A stretch of 64,000 nucleotides of DNA from CAVVEC01 sp963747105 (GTDB taxonomy: Bacteria; Acidobacteriota; Terriglobia; Terriglobales; Acidobacteriaceae). Numbering within the stretch: position 1 is the stretch's first letter; every line of letters starts with the position of its first letter. Shown in pieces: positions 37,158 through 47,575 of the stretch. The stretch is from contig CAVVEC010000016.1 of assembly GCA_963747105.1 (NCBI GenBank), positions 868,001 to 932,000 of the forward strand, in the 5' to 3' direction. The notes beneath the pieces are model-generated. The model worked only from the letters and a program-made list of their open reading frames with translations. It did no database searches and was not told where the DNA came from. Position numbers and translations under genes: made by a program.

Positions 37158-40100
37158 GTGACCCTTGTTCGGCTTCGCGGTTTCTTTCGCCCCATTTGTG
37201 TCCTCGCCCTGGCGCTATTTATTCCATTCTTGGCGATTGGCCAGGAGCAGCCCAAAAAAGCGGACGACAAGTCCAGCATCACCGGCACGGTGAGCGATCA
37301 AACTCAAGCCGTGGTGACGGGGGCAAGGGTGGTGCTGAGCAACACGGCGGGGCTGAAGCAGGAAACTCAAACCAATGACAAGGGGGCATTTTCTTTTACT
37401 GGGCTCGCTGCCGGGACTTACACCTTGACGACAACGGCTCCAAACTTCGCGCTGAACACTCTGGACAACATCTCGCTGCCGGTCGGTTTCGAGTTGGCCC
37501 TCGAGGTTACTTTGGAACCGGAGAAAGCGAAGACCGAAGTAAACGTGGAATCCAGCGGCCCGGCCCAGGTGGAGGTGGAGAATGCCACAGTTTCCGGCAC
37601 CATCACGCAAAAAGAGGTAGTCAGCATCGGGCTGAATGGACGGAATTTCACCCAGTTGATCGCGCTCGCGCCCGGGGTAAGCAGTCAAACCGGTGGCCCA
37701 GGCGGCGATGAGGCCAAGGTGGGAGTCGTTGGTAGCGTTAAATAACGGTCAACGGCGGCCGGGTCGAGTACAACACCTTCGAGGTGGACGGCAGCGACGT
37801 GTTGAATACCGGGCTGAATGGCGCAGCCAGCACTCTGATGGTGTATCCCAGCCTGGATGCGATCCAGGAAGTGAAAGTGCTGACTTCGAATTACGGAGCT
37901 CAATATGGGCGGACAGCATCCGGTACCGTGCAGGTGACCACGAAATCCGGGACCAGCCGACTGCATGGAAACCTTTACGATTTTGTCCGCAATGAATTCT
38001 TCAACTCGCGCAATTATTTCGATCATTCGGCAACTCAATGGCACCGCTTTATCGCCGGCAGGATTTCGGGTGCACGATTGGCGGCCCACTCACCATTCCG
38101 CACGTTTACAACACTAAGAAAGACAAGACTTTCTTCTTCTTCTCCGAAGAAGCCCGCCTGGAGAAAACTCCCACCGATTACAACCAGGCGGTACCCTCGC
38201 TGAAAGAGCGTGGTTTGGTCATGACGTCGAATGGTATTCAGGAGAATCTCAGCCCGCCAAACGCAAACGGAATCGTCTCTCAAGTCTTCGATTTCAGCGA
38301 CGTGTGCCCGCTGCAGGGAACTGCGGACTCCTTCGGTTTTAATCGCCAGAACTACCCGGATTGCCCCTCCATAAGTGGCGGCACCAAAAATCTCCAGCCT
38401 ATTTACAATCTGCTGGGCCAGCAAGCTGCCGGGCAACCGGCGCGCCTCGGTGTGGATAAGAATGCCCTTGCCATCTTGAATTCGAACCTGATACCCCTGC
38501 CAAACTCACCCTTCGGCTGCAACTTCAGCGTCGCCAACATCGATCCCACCGATCCGAACCACTGTTACAATGCCGCGGTTTCCCCGTCCACGTACTGGCG
38601 TGAGGAGTTGTTCCGTATTGATCAAGTGTTAAGCACCAAGGTGAAAGCGTCGTTTCGATACATTCACGACGCCTGGAATACAACTGTGCTGACGCCACAG
38701 TGGGGCGTCGTGCGCAACACATTCCCTACGGTGGAGAACAGTTTCGTGGGGCCGGGCACGAGCCTGGTGTCTCGTCTCACCTACACAATTTCGCCTACGC
38801 TGCTGAACGATTTAGTCGTGAGCTACACCAACTCCACGATCACCCTGGCGGACAAGAATGGGCCGGGGAACGCTCGGTTCCAGCGCGATCCCACGCTGGA
38901 TCAGCCGCTGGTCGCCGACCCCTCGGCCCCCGGACAGTGCAATCCGCTGCTGAGCATTGACCCAGTCAGTGGCATTCCGCAGTGCGCCATTGGCTATTTA
39001 TTCAATAACGGGTTCGGCGGAAAGATGCCGGGACTCAATTTCCTTGGCACCAATGCCGCATACGGCGGACAAGGCTTCGCAGCCGATCCCTCGTACATGC
39101 CGTGGAGCCACACGAATCCGACCTACGCAGTGCGCGATGACGTGGGCAAGTCGGTCGGCAGACACACGCTGCAGTTCGGGGCGCAGTACGTGATTTCCCA
39201 GCGCAACCAGACCAACAACGCCATCGGTGCAGCTTCCGGGGACTTGCAAGGCTTGTTGACCTTCAGCAATCTCGCGCATAGTACGGGGAATGTATTCGCC
39301 GACTTCCTGCTTCAATCGGTTGTGAACGGAGTTACGACCGGGTACATTCAAAGCTATAGTCAGGACTCCGCCCAACAGCGCTACTACCAGCGTTTCCAGA
39401 TTGCTGAACCCTACTTCCAGGACGACTGGAGGGCAACCAACCGGCTTACGCTGAATCTGGGCTTGAGGATCAGTTTGTTTGGCACCTACCACGAAAAGAA
39501 TCTCAACGCTTGGAACTGGGAAGCTGGCAAGTTCAACTCCTCAAGATTTGCGGTTGACCCATACAGTGGCGTGCTTCTGGATAAGACTGCCGGATCGAAG
39601 CCCGTGATGTTCAACCCCAACTCATTCCAACTGAATCCTGGAATAGTGAGCGATCTGGGACTGGTCCAGTGTGGAGTGAACGGTACGCCCGACAGTTGCA
39701 TGACCGGACACTTGCTCAATCCTGCCCCCCGAATTGGTTTTGCCTGGGACCCCAAAGGCGATGGCAAGACCTCAGTCCGAGGCGGCTACGGCGTCTTTTT
39801 TGAGCATGGGACGGGCAACGAGGCCAATACGGGTTCGCTCGAAGCCAGTGCGCCTCTCGTGCTGAGCATGACGCAACCCCTTCCGCTTAATTATCCTTGT
39901 ATTGGGAACGTCGGCTACGGTTCAGCCTTCGATCCGACCAACAGCGCTTGCACTGCCAACCCATCGCATCCCGCGCCACCAGCCGGTTCCGCCTTTCCGC
40001 TCAACGTGGCGGCGATTCCCACCCACGCAGTCTGGCCCTATGCCCAGCAGTGGAGCTTCGGTATTCAACGCGAATTGCCCAAGGACTTTGTCGCAACTGT

Positions 40101-41313
40101 TGCGTACGTGGGCAGCAAGGGAACCCACTTGACCATCGAACGCCAGCTCAACCAACTGCGGCCCTTACCGGCGAGTGAGAATCCCTTTGGTCCAAACGAG
40201 CCACTGACGCTGACCGATTGCACCGTTTCTCCCATTGCCGGAGGAGGCAGCCCCGGAGATGGAAATACCCCGTTCCTGCTCCAGGGCGGAACGGTCGTGA
40301 CGCCACAAAACCCCGCCTACGTTTACCTGCAGGCGGCGTGCACTTCGCCGAACATCCCGAACGTCAATTCTCTCCCCGGCCACCCCTACCCGGGGATGGG
40401 ACAAGTTCTTTCGCTGGAGAATACGGCCAATTCCTCCTACCATGCATTGCAGGCTACCCTCCGACGCACGCGTGGACCACTGACCGCAGGCATCTCGTAT
40501 TCCTATAGCCACTCAATCGACAATTCCTCGGATCGCAGCGATCCGGTTCTGGTCGATTCTTATGACATCGCTGGGAACCGGGCCAGCTCCAATTTTGATC
40601 AGCGCCATCTGCTCAGTATCAGCTATGTGTATCAATTGCCGCTGGAGAGTTTGGCTCGCCGTCTCAGCGAGTGGGCTAACGAACCCGAACCGGAGGGAGC
40701 GACCCCGGCCAGCTTTTCCGGGACGATGAAGCAGATTTTCGAAGGTTGGGAGCTTTCAGGAGTAACACTTGCCCAATCGGGCACGCCGTTCACCGTTATC
40801 AACAGCGCCGGCAACACCGGGATTTCCCTCACCGACAACGCTGGCGTGGTCAGCGGGTATGGCATCGCCGCTTCCTACCCGGACGTAGTCCAGGGATTGC
40901 CTGCACCGGGGAATAATTCTCAGAGCTTCGGTCCATTGCTTAAGAACCCTTCCCAGTTCGTAGCTCCCCGAGGACTGACCTTCGGCGATGCCGGCCGGAA
41001 CTTCCTCAATAATCCGGGCCGCTTGAACTTCGACATGTCGGTGCTGAAGCTTTTCAAGATCAAGGAATCCACCCAGCTCGAGTTCCGGGCTGAGGCCTTT
41101 AACGTTTTCAACCACACCGAATTCCGGATCTATGACCCGGATAACCCGGGTGTTAGCGGCTACAACGTCATCAGTTGCTATGCCGGCCCCAACTACTCCG
41201 CCGGGTTTCAGGCGAAGGGAGGACCGGATTGCGTTACGGGCGCTTCTTTCCTGCACCCCGTCGATGCGCATCGGCCCCGCACCCTGCAGTTTGGCTTGAA
41301 ATTGAGTTTCTAG
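37158..41313 (+). CDS. Oar-like TonB-dependent receptor with carboxypeptidase-regulatory-like domain, two frameshifts
   Basis: A giant outer-membrane protein of about 1,385 residues after repair. GTG 37158 follows GGAGAGG. A signal peptide (ICVLALALFIPFLAIGQEQ) leads to a carboxypeptidase-regulatory-like domain (SSITGTVSDQTQAVVTGARV, GAFSFTGLAAGTYTL), then the plug (NGRNFTQLIALAPGVSSQTG, FEVDGSDVLN). The barrel ends RTLQFGLKLSF with the usual terminal Phe. One base is missing near 37738-37742 (giving SVKITVNGGRVEYN) and one at 38036-38038 (giving SATQMAPLYRRQDFGCTIGG). Many Acidobacteria have large expansions of this family, thought to take up glycans or peptides. It heads a run with two lipoprotein genes; the next starts about 15 bases later, so they are likely cotranscribed. 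Confidence 0.88.
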
Positions 41314-41328
41314 GATCTGCAGACGCTT

Positions 41329-43620
41329 ATGAAGAGACTGACAAGAAATCCGGCCCCCTGCGCAACGAATCCTGACACGCTGTCGCCGCTGCGTTCCGGA
41401 GGGCACGAGAAGCATCCGTGGATATTGCTGTTGCCGGTCATGCTTGTCGTTCTGTGGGGCGTAGGCTGCGGTTCCAGCCAGAACGCCAGTCAGTTGCAGA
41501 ATAGCGGACCACTTTCGGGTAACTGGCAATTCACGATGGCGAGTCCGTCCGACAATTCATTCGTGGGTGGCTTGCAGGGCGGGTTTCTGTTGCAGAACAG
41601 CCAATCCGTGACCGGGGGCGCGGTTTACGCTGTCGGGTTGCCCCAGCCACCGCCGACTCCTCCAACAATGTGCAGCAGCGGATCGGCTCCAATCTCAGGA
41701 CAGGTCAACGGCCAAGCCGTAACCCTAACGGTGACGGCAGGCGCGCAGACCTTTAACTTGAGCGGAAATCTTAGCACAGATGGTTCGACCATGATGGGTA
41801 CCTACTCCTCGACCGATGGCAAAGGCTGTGGAACCGCTCAAACGGGACTGAAATGGAGCGCGACCTCTGTGCAACCGCTCACGGGACAGGTCCAAGGCAG
41901 CTTTCACAGCACTGGCTTCGGCATTCTTGCGAATCAAGATTTCCCGGTCTCGGGACTCCTCACTCAAGGAAGTAACATCGGTGCGAGTAACGCAAGCGTC
42001 ACCGGCATGTTGACGTTCCAAGGCTACCCATGTTTGGGTACTGCTTACGTTAACGGCCAAATCAGCGGCAGTTCCGTTGTTCTGCAGATTTTCGCGCCGA
42101 ACGGACTGGATGTGGGTCAGATCGGCGCCCCGGTAGGGTATCCGAACATTTCTCCGGTCGTCTTTGAAAGCTCGGCGTCGGGAGGCGGGTATCTTCTCCA
42201 CGGCACAGGCGGTTATGGGCTGAGCACCAAGGGCTGCCCGGGTGGAAATTCTCCCGGAGATTCAGGAAACGTCTGCTTAGCTTTGGGAAGCGCGACCGGT
42301 TGCGCGGAGCCGATCGTGCTGTCTCCCGCAACCCTCACCTTCCCGGCTCAAGGCTTAGGGTCGTCTGCGACGGCGCAGCAGATCACGCTCACCAACAACG
42401 ACCCTTTGAACTCCGCGCTCGACGGTCTGACCCTCGAGTTCGATTCTCCCGCGGGCGGCACCAGCCTTTTTGGCGCCTGTAGCGATTTCAGTGGGATCCC
42501 CAACTTCACGGAAAGCGACAATTGTGGTACCAGGACCACCTCCGGCTGCACCACCTCGGTGGGACCTTTCACTCTCGGCCCGCAGAAGAGCTGTTCGATT
42601 ACAATCTCGTTTTCCCCCCAGCAAAGCTGCTCCTGGCTGCCGTTCGGAAGTCCGGCATCAGAGTTTGGATCTGCCCCCGCGCTTTGCCCGTTTCCTGTAA
42701 GCGCGAAACTGAAAGTGACCAGCCCAAAGAGTGCAGATAACAACAAGGAATTCGACGTGCCGATCGCCGGCGCCGGGGTGAGCGCCATCGTACCCTCGAC
42801 GCCCGAAGTGGATTTCGGGTCGGAAGCAGTATCCGAAAAGAGCCAGCCCCAGGCTGTGTCGTTTACCAATCAAGGCCCGCTTCCCGTCCAGGTTCTGCCG
42901 GCGCTAAGCACGCCACCCTGTGGAACCCCGAGCAGCCCCTACGTGCCTCTACCTCGTCCTTTGGCGCCGGGCAAGGTTTCGGATTTCCAGGTGGTGCTCG
43001 GGGGTAGCTATCCTCCGAAGGCCGACCAGGAGAATTCCACGGTCGACTATGTTTGTGACCTCGATCCGACCAGCAATGAGCCGAATTTCCAGATTTCCGG
43101 AGACACTTGCTCGGGAAGAGTTCTCGGCCCCCAGAACTCTTGCAGCTTGAATGTTTCATTCGTGCCCCAGCCCGGCACTTCCTTCGCGCCTGCTCTGGAT
43201 TACTTCCTGGAACTCAACACCTTGCAATGCACCAGCAACACGACCACGGACTGCGAAATCGATAGCGGACGTTTTCCCGTTGAGTTGAAGGCCAATTTAC
43301 CCAGTCCGTTACGAATGTCGCCCGGCGCGGGTTTGGACTTTGGCACCCAGGCGGTGGGTCAGACCACCAACCCACTGGCAATTACTCTGTTCAACGATCC
43401 CAAAGATCCGAACTCACAGACGGTCAACTTCACCGGCAATCTGGTGAGGGGCGACTATTTCGAGACTGATGATTGTGGCGCTAGCCTGGCGCCAGGCGGC
43501 AGTTGCACGTTGACAATTACTTTCACACCAAAAATCGTAGGATACGACCCCGGAACTCTGACGATTACTTATCAGGTTGCGCAGACCCAGACGGTGTATT
43601 TGAGGGGTACCGGGCAGTAA
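41329..43620 (+). CDS. Surface protein with HYDIN/choice-of-anchor D-type Ig-like repeats, probable lipoprotein
   Basis: A 763-residue exported protein. The N-terminal hydrophobic segment (PWILLLPVMLVVLWGVGC) ends in a Cys followed by GSSQ, like a lipoprotein, though the residues before the Cys are not a textbook lipobox. An early beta-rich domain (LSGNWQFTMASPSDNSF) is followed by several ASH/HYDIN-like modules with the typical F.PQ.LGSSATAQQITLTN, VDFGSEAVSEKSQPQAVSFT and LDFGTQAVGQTTNPLAITL patterns and closing SCTLTITFTPK. These Ig-like repeats usually mediate adhesion. It begins 15 bases after the TonB-dependent receptor stop. The function is inferred from architecture only. Confidence 0.75.
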   Translation: MKRLTRNPAPCATNPDTLSPLRSGGHEKHPWILLLPVMLVVLWGVGCGSSQNASQLQNSGPLSGNWQFTMASPSDNSFVGGLQGGFLLQNSQSVTGGAVYAVGLPQPPPTPPTMCSSGSAPISGQVNGQAVTLTVTAGAQTFNLSGNLSTDGSTMMGTYSSTDGKGCGTAQTGLKWSATSVQPLTGQVQGSFHSTGFGILANQDFPVSGLLTQGSNIGASNASVTGMLTFQGYPCLGTAYVNGQISGSSVVLQIFAPNGLDVGQIGAPVGYPNISPVVFESSASGGGYLLHGTGGYGLSTKGCPGGNSPGDSGNVCLALGSATGCAEPIVLSPATLTFPAQGLGSSATAQQITLTNNDPLNSALDGLTLEFDSPAGGTSLFGACSDFSGIPNFTESDNCGTRTTSGCTTSVGPFTLGPQKSCSITISFSPQQSCSWLPFGSPASEFGSAPALCPFPVSAKLKVTSPKSADNNKEFDVPIAGAGVSAIVPSTPEVDFGSEAVSEKSQPQAVSFTNQGPLPVQVLPALSTPPCGTPSSPYVPLPRPLAPGKVSDFQVVLGGSYPPKADQENSTVDYVCDLDPTSNEPNFQISGDTCSGRVLGPQNSCSLNVSFVPQPGTSFAPALDYFLELNTLQCTSNTTTDCEIDSGRFPVELKANLPSPLRMSPGAGLDFGTQAVGQTTNPLAITLFNDPKDPNSQTVNFTGNLVRGDYFETDDCGASLAPGGSCTLTITFTPKIVGYDPGTLTITYQVAQTQTVYLRGTGQ

Positions 43621-43741
43621 ATGCTCGCTGTGCGGAACTGATTTGAAGAGGAGATCGCAGCCGCTTTACGAAAGATTCGAGCGTCTGTCCGACAACGTGG
43701 AGAGACCCATAACTCGATCACGCAACGCAAGGAGGCTGACC

Positions 43742-45625
43742 GTGGAAGCCAAGAGATGGATTGTGATGCTTTGTTCGGCGGCGATGATTTCCGTCTTCGC
43801 TGCTTGCGGAGGAGGTACGACCAATGTGCAGAATGCTCAACTCGCTGATGTTGGGCCGACCGTCTCCGTTGCTTTTCAGCCCCCGCCCGTCAAATCGATT
43901 CTCGTCAATGCTACTGCCCAGCTCACGGCTGTCGTGCACAACGATTCGAGCAATCTTGGTGTGGATTGGTCTTTGACTTGCCAAGGCAATAATAACTGCG
44001 GCTCGCTCAGCCCTCTGCACACCGTCAGCGGCAAAGCGACAACCTATACTCCGCCCGCAAGCCTTTCCGCGAACTCGCAAACCGCAAACATTACGGCCTT
44101 CGCGACGGCCGATCATACCCGCAACATCGTCACTCCCGTGACTGTCACGGCCTTCGGCAGTAGTCTGAAGGGTAAGTATGTTCTCGCGACCCAGGGAGTC
44201 GATATCACCGGACTAGCCTACCAGTTCGCCGGTGTGATCGTGCTCGATGGGAACGGTGGCGTCACGTCTGGTGAGCAAACCTATACCAACACTTTACTGT
44301 CCACATTGGACCCTATCATCGGCGGCAGCTACTTCCTCGGCCCGGACGGACGGGGGAAACTGTCCCTCAAGACGAAGAACCAGAACCTTGGCCAGCAAGG
44401 CCTGGAGACCTTTAGTCTCGTGTTTCTCTCCAGTTCCCAGGCGCTCATTGCGAAAATCGACGATCCCAATATCCAAAGCACGGCCAGTGAATCGTCCGCA
44501 GGAACGATGGATCTGCAGACCAGCGCAACGGCGCCTACGCAAGGCTATGCCTTCGTGGTTAGCGGCACCGACACCACCAATGCCAATCTACAGCCCACGG
44601 CCGTCGGCGGCGTTCTTAACATCGACTCGCCGGGCACGATCTCGGGAGTCGGCAGCGTGGCTGATCAGGATCTCGCTGGCACGGTGACGAACAGCGCGGC
44701 AATTTCAGGGACGGTGTCGAATCCCGATTCATTCGGGGCGGTTAAGTTCAATCTGACCGCTGGCTTTTCCTCGACCCCCCTCCAGTTCACGGGCTACATC
44801 GTGGACGCAACGCATATCAAGCTGATTGAAACTGACGTCAATACCAAGAATGCCACGGGTGCTTCGACTGCGGGGGTCGCGGTTGGCCAAGGTGCTGCCA
44901 CGGGTACCTTTACCAGTGACTCGGCCCTCTCTGGGTTGTTCGTGTTCGGAATTTTTGGAGAGGACCCGAGCGGTTACCCATCTTCCTTGGCGTTGGCCGG
45001 AGTATTCATCGCCGATGGAAAGGGCTACCTGCAACAGGGATTTAATGATGAGTACGGAACTTTTGTCCAGTTCAGCGATAGATTCCACGGAAAGTATACC
45101 GTCGATTCCACCGGAACCGGCCGCGTCGACTCATTCATCACCTACGCCAACAACGGTCCTGGGCCTGAATTCCTGTTCTATCTCACTGGTAACGGGAGCC
45201 CGCCTCTAGTTCTCGATGCTGATGTCAACTTCGGGTGTCTGGGAGGAGGTATGGCCTATCCGCCCGCCTCGCAGGTCTCATTCAGTGGAGATTACGGGAT
45301 GAGCTTCACCCAGAGCAATTTTGGCGCTGAAAATGACGCTACGAGCGAGATCACCGTGAACGGGACTGCTCAGACCCTGGCGGGGATCGTGGATACAAAT
45401 GATGTCTTCTCTCCGGCGTGGGATACGCCGCTGACGGGCACCCTTCAGCCCAATGGTCTTCATCATTTCCCTGGGATCTTGTCCAATCAAATCTTTCCCT
45501 CTGATCTCACGATGGCATATTACATGATCGACTCGGGCCACGGATTTTTCGTGGAAACGGATCTCATGCAGGTGTCTTTTGGGTACATCGCCGCGCGAGC
45601 TCCGGTCTGCAAAGGCTGCCCGTAG
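43742..45625 (+). CDS. Large lipoprotein with Ig-like N-terminal domain, function unknown
   Basis: From GTG 43742, which has AGGAGG 6 bases upstream, the protein is about 627 residues. The frame is open to 43643, but the extra residues are charged and lack a ribosome site. The start VEAKRWIVMLCSAAMISVFAAC GGG is a clear lipoprotein signal, with C as the lipidated residue. It continues with an Ig-like part (VSVAFQPPPVKSILVNATAQ) and several beta-rich repeats of the kind LNGKYVLATQGVDITG and GKYTVDSTGTGRVDSFITYA, seen in acidobacterial surface proteins. It lies about 120 bases after the previous lipoprotein gene. No enzymatic motif is visible. An envelope or adhesion role is an inference. Confidence 0.7.
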   Translation: MEAKRWIVMLCSAAMISVFAACGGGTTNVQNAQLADVGPTVSVAFQPPPVKSILVNATAQLTAVVHNDSSNLGVDWSLTCQGNNNCGSLSPLHTVSGKATTYTPPASLSANSQTANITAFATADHTRNIVTPVTVTAFGSSLKGKYVLATQGVDITGLAYQFAGVIVLDGNGGVTSGEQTYTNTLLSTLDPIIGGSYFLGPDGRGKLSLKTKNQNLGQQGLETFSLVFLSSSQALIAKIDDPNIQSTASESSAGTMDLQTSATAPTQGYAFVVSGTDTTNANLQPTAVGGVLNIDSPGTISGVGSVADQDLAGTVTNSAAISGTVSNPDSFGAVKFNLTAGFSSTPLQFTGYIVDATHIKLIETDVNTKNATGASTAGVAVGQGAATGTFTSDSALSGLFVFGIFGEDPSGYPSSLALAGVFIADGKGYLQQGFNDEYGTFVQFSDRFHGKYTVDSTGTGRVDSFITYANNGPGPEFLFYLTGNGSPPLVLDADVNFGCLGGGMAYPPASQVSFSGDYGMSFTQSNFGAENDATSEITVNGTAQTLAGIVDTNDVFSPAWDTPLTGTLQPNGLHHFPGILSNQIFPSDLTMAYYMIDSGHGFFVETDLMQVSFGYIAARAPVCKGCP

Positions 45626-45723
45626 CATACGGGCCCAGCACGGTTATTGACGCAACAGAAGCAATGTAGGATTCGTCCGAAATATCAGCGTCCGTTACAG
45701 TTTGACAGAAGGCGAGGATGAAC

Positions 45724-46464
45724 ATGGCAACACCCAGGGTACGAAGTGAAACTCCGGTCAAGAGCCGAGCGATTGCTCGCCTCGACAAAACCCTGGACAA
45801 GAAACTTCTGGCTTATGCAGCTGCGGCCAGCGCCGCTGGGGTGCAAATGCTGGCGTTGGCCCCGTTTTCCGAGGCGAAAATCGTCTATACGCCGGCCAAC
45901 AATGTCATATCGCCCAATTCCTACTTGGCTCTTGATCTCAATCACGACGGAATCGCAGATTTCCTTCTCTCTAACTTCTACATCGGGAGCAGCAAGGGAG
46001 TTGCGTATGCGTATATGTTTGCGGCCGGGCTTTACACTTCTAATGGGGTGTGGGGAAACAGCCAGAATTCTGCCCGCGCCTTGCCTCCCAAGCGCCGCGT
46101 CGGATCGGGGAGCATGTTTCGGTCCGTACCCTTCATGGTGGGGAGCATCTGTGCCGGTGGCAAAGCAATAAAACAATATGGCAAGTGGTTAAACCAGAAG
46201 GCGCGGTTTCTGGGCTTACAGTTTCTTATCAGCGGCTCGATTCACTTCGGCTGGGCACGCTTCGACGTCTCTGATTCCGGATGCAAGATTGCTCCAACGC
46301 TGACCGGCTACGCCTACGAGACCATCCCGTTCAAGCCGATCTCCACGGGCAGAACCAAGGGACCGGATGTAATTACCCTTGAACCCGCCGCCCTCCGCCA
46401 CCTGGCGCGAGGGGCATCTGCGATTCCCGCCTGGCGAAGCAAGGCGGGAGGCAACGGCCGCTGA
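45724..46464 (+). CDS. Secreted protein with degenerate PEP-CTERM-like C-terminus
   Basis: About 246 residues from ATG 45724, preferred over 45718 because GAGG would abut that start. After a basic N-terminus (MATPRVRSETPVKSRAIARL) a hydrophobic stretch resembling a signal (LLAYAAAASAAGVQMLALAP) leads to a beta-rich region with DLNHDGIADFLLSN and GWARFDVSDSGC. The C-terminus ITLEPAALRHLARGASAIPA followed by WRSKAG parallels the PEP-CTERM sorting tail (EPA.LG.LA.GA...WRR) but lacks its long hydrophobic helix. Such proteins are common in Acidobacteria and their function is unknown. If the tail is real it may be a relic substrate of an exosortase-linked system, which would tie it to the EPS locus. 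Confidence 0.6.
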   Translation: MATPRVRSETPVKSRAIARLDKTLDKKLLAYAAAASAAGVQMLALAPFSEAKIVYTPANNVISPNSYLALDLNHDGIADFLLSNFYIGSSKGVAYAYMFAAGLYTSNGVWGNSQNSARALPPKRRVGSGSMFRSVPFMVGSICAGGKAIKQYGKWLNQKARFLGLQFLISGSIHFGWARFDVSDSGCKIAPTLTGYAYETIPFKPISTGRTKGPDVITLEPAALRHLARGASAIPAWRSKAGGNGR

Positions 46465-46562
46465 GGCAAGAGGAATGTACTAGACGTTTGCGCCAACGCT
46501 GGCTGCTGCGGCTGCCTCAACAAAAGCACGGCCGCCGCACGCAGACCAGCCGATCCGTGAAA

Positions 46563-47342
46563 TTACTTGTACGTCGCTGTTGAACTGTCCAGATAATCGC
46601 GGTGCGGTGTGAAGTCCACCATCAATTCGAACGCCGGTCCGCGCAGTGGGTTCATCTTGTTGGCCTCCCGCAGCGCGGCATTGAACTTATCTAGGCCGTC
46701 GGCATTGGGCGCAATGAAGACGATCCAGAACGTTCCGGGAGCCTCAGTGTGGATCGCTTCGGTGTCGATTTCATACTCGACGATCGTGCCGTCAGCCAGC
46801 ATTTTCTCCAGCATCGGCACGAGCATATTCTTGCTGAGCGTCTCAATCGCGTCATCCGGCGCATCGGGCTTCAGTTTGTACGCCGCCACGCGTGTATAGG
46901 CGCCCTTATACGAGCCCGAATGCCAATTGTAAAACCGGCTGACGAATATGGCGTCCCAGTGCTTCGTGGCGCTGGCCAGTACGGGCGAAGTTGGCGTGCC
47001 CGACTTGTAGAATTTGTCCAGCACGTTCAATACCCCCGCCATGGACATAGCTGACCACCAGTCGTCGTGCGTTCCGCCGTCCGGTTGATGCACCAGGTTC
47101 ATGTCGTTGCCGTAGCCCACAATCGTTCCATCGGCCATCGCCTTTTCCAGAATCTTCTGATCGGCGGCGTTGGACTTTTCCATGTCCGCCCATTGCGGGC
47201 GGGGAATGTTCCAATTCCCGACGTAACTGTACATTGGCGGTTTTTCCTTCGGTTCGTTCTGAGCGCGCGCGGGTGAAGTCCAGGCGGCTATCATCACGAG
47301 CGTACACACCACTGCAAAAATCCCCCCTAGTTTCCTCTGCAT
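46563..47342 (-). CDS. Secreted protein of unknown function
   Basis: A 259-residue exported protein. The signal peptide is GGIFAVVCTLVMIAAWTSPARAQ. The mature part contains two similar halves rich in aromatic residues and acidic helices (EKAMADGTIVGYGNDMNLVH and EKMLADGTIVEYEIDTEAIH), suggesting an internal duplication with a ferredoxin-like, dimeric alpha-beta barrel-like shape. I do not recognise the family. It is probably its own transcription unit, reading toward the secreted protein above and separated from rpoD by about 230 bases that hold nothing I can name. No catalytic residues can be pointed out. Confidence 0.65.
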   Translation of the reverse strand: MQRKLGGIFAVVCTLVMIAAWTSPARAQNEPKEKPPMYSYVGNWNIPRPQWADMEKSNAADQKILEKAMADGTIVGYGNDMNLVHQPDGGTHDDWWSAMSMAGVLNVLDKFYKSGTPTSPVLASATKHWDAIFVSRFYNWHSGSYKGAYTRVAAYKLKPDAPDDAIETLSKNMLVPMLEKMLADGTIVEYEIDTEAIHTEAPGTFWIVFIAPNADGLDKFNAALREANKMNPLRGPAFELMVDFTPHRDYLDSSTATYK

Positions 47343-47575
47343 CCTTAGTTCCTCCCCATAGATTCACCGGCTTTCGTAAGAGTCTGCCGGTGCCATGCCA
47401 CTTCTTATGTGTTATGTTTCGCTCGCAACCCTACTCCGCAGGGCAGCAAATGTCAATAAACGCAACCGCTTCCCGTTGGGGAAACCTAGGCGAAGCTGCA
47501 ATTGCGGCCCGGTTTGCGCACTTTGGTTGTCGGGAAATCTTGGGTTAGCTTTCAAACCGCAAGCGTGGGATGTGG

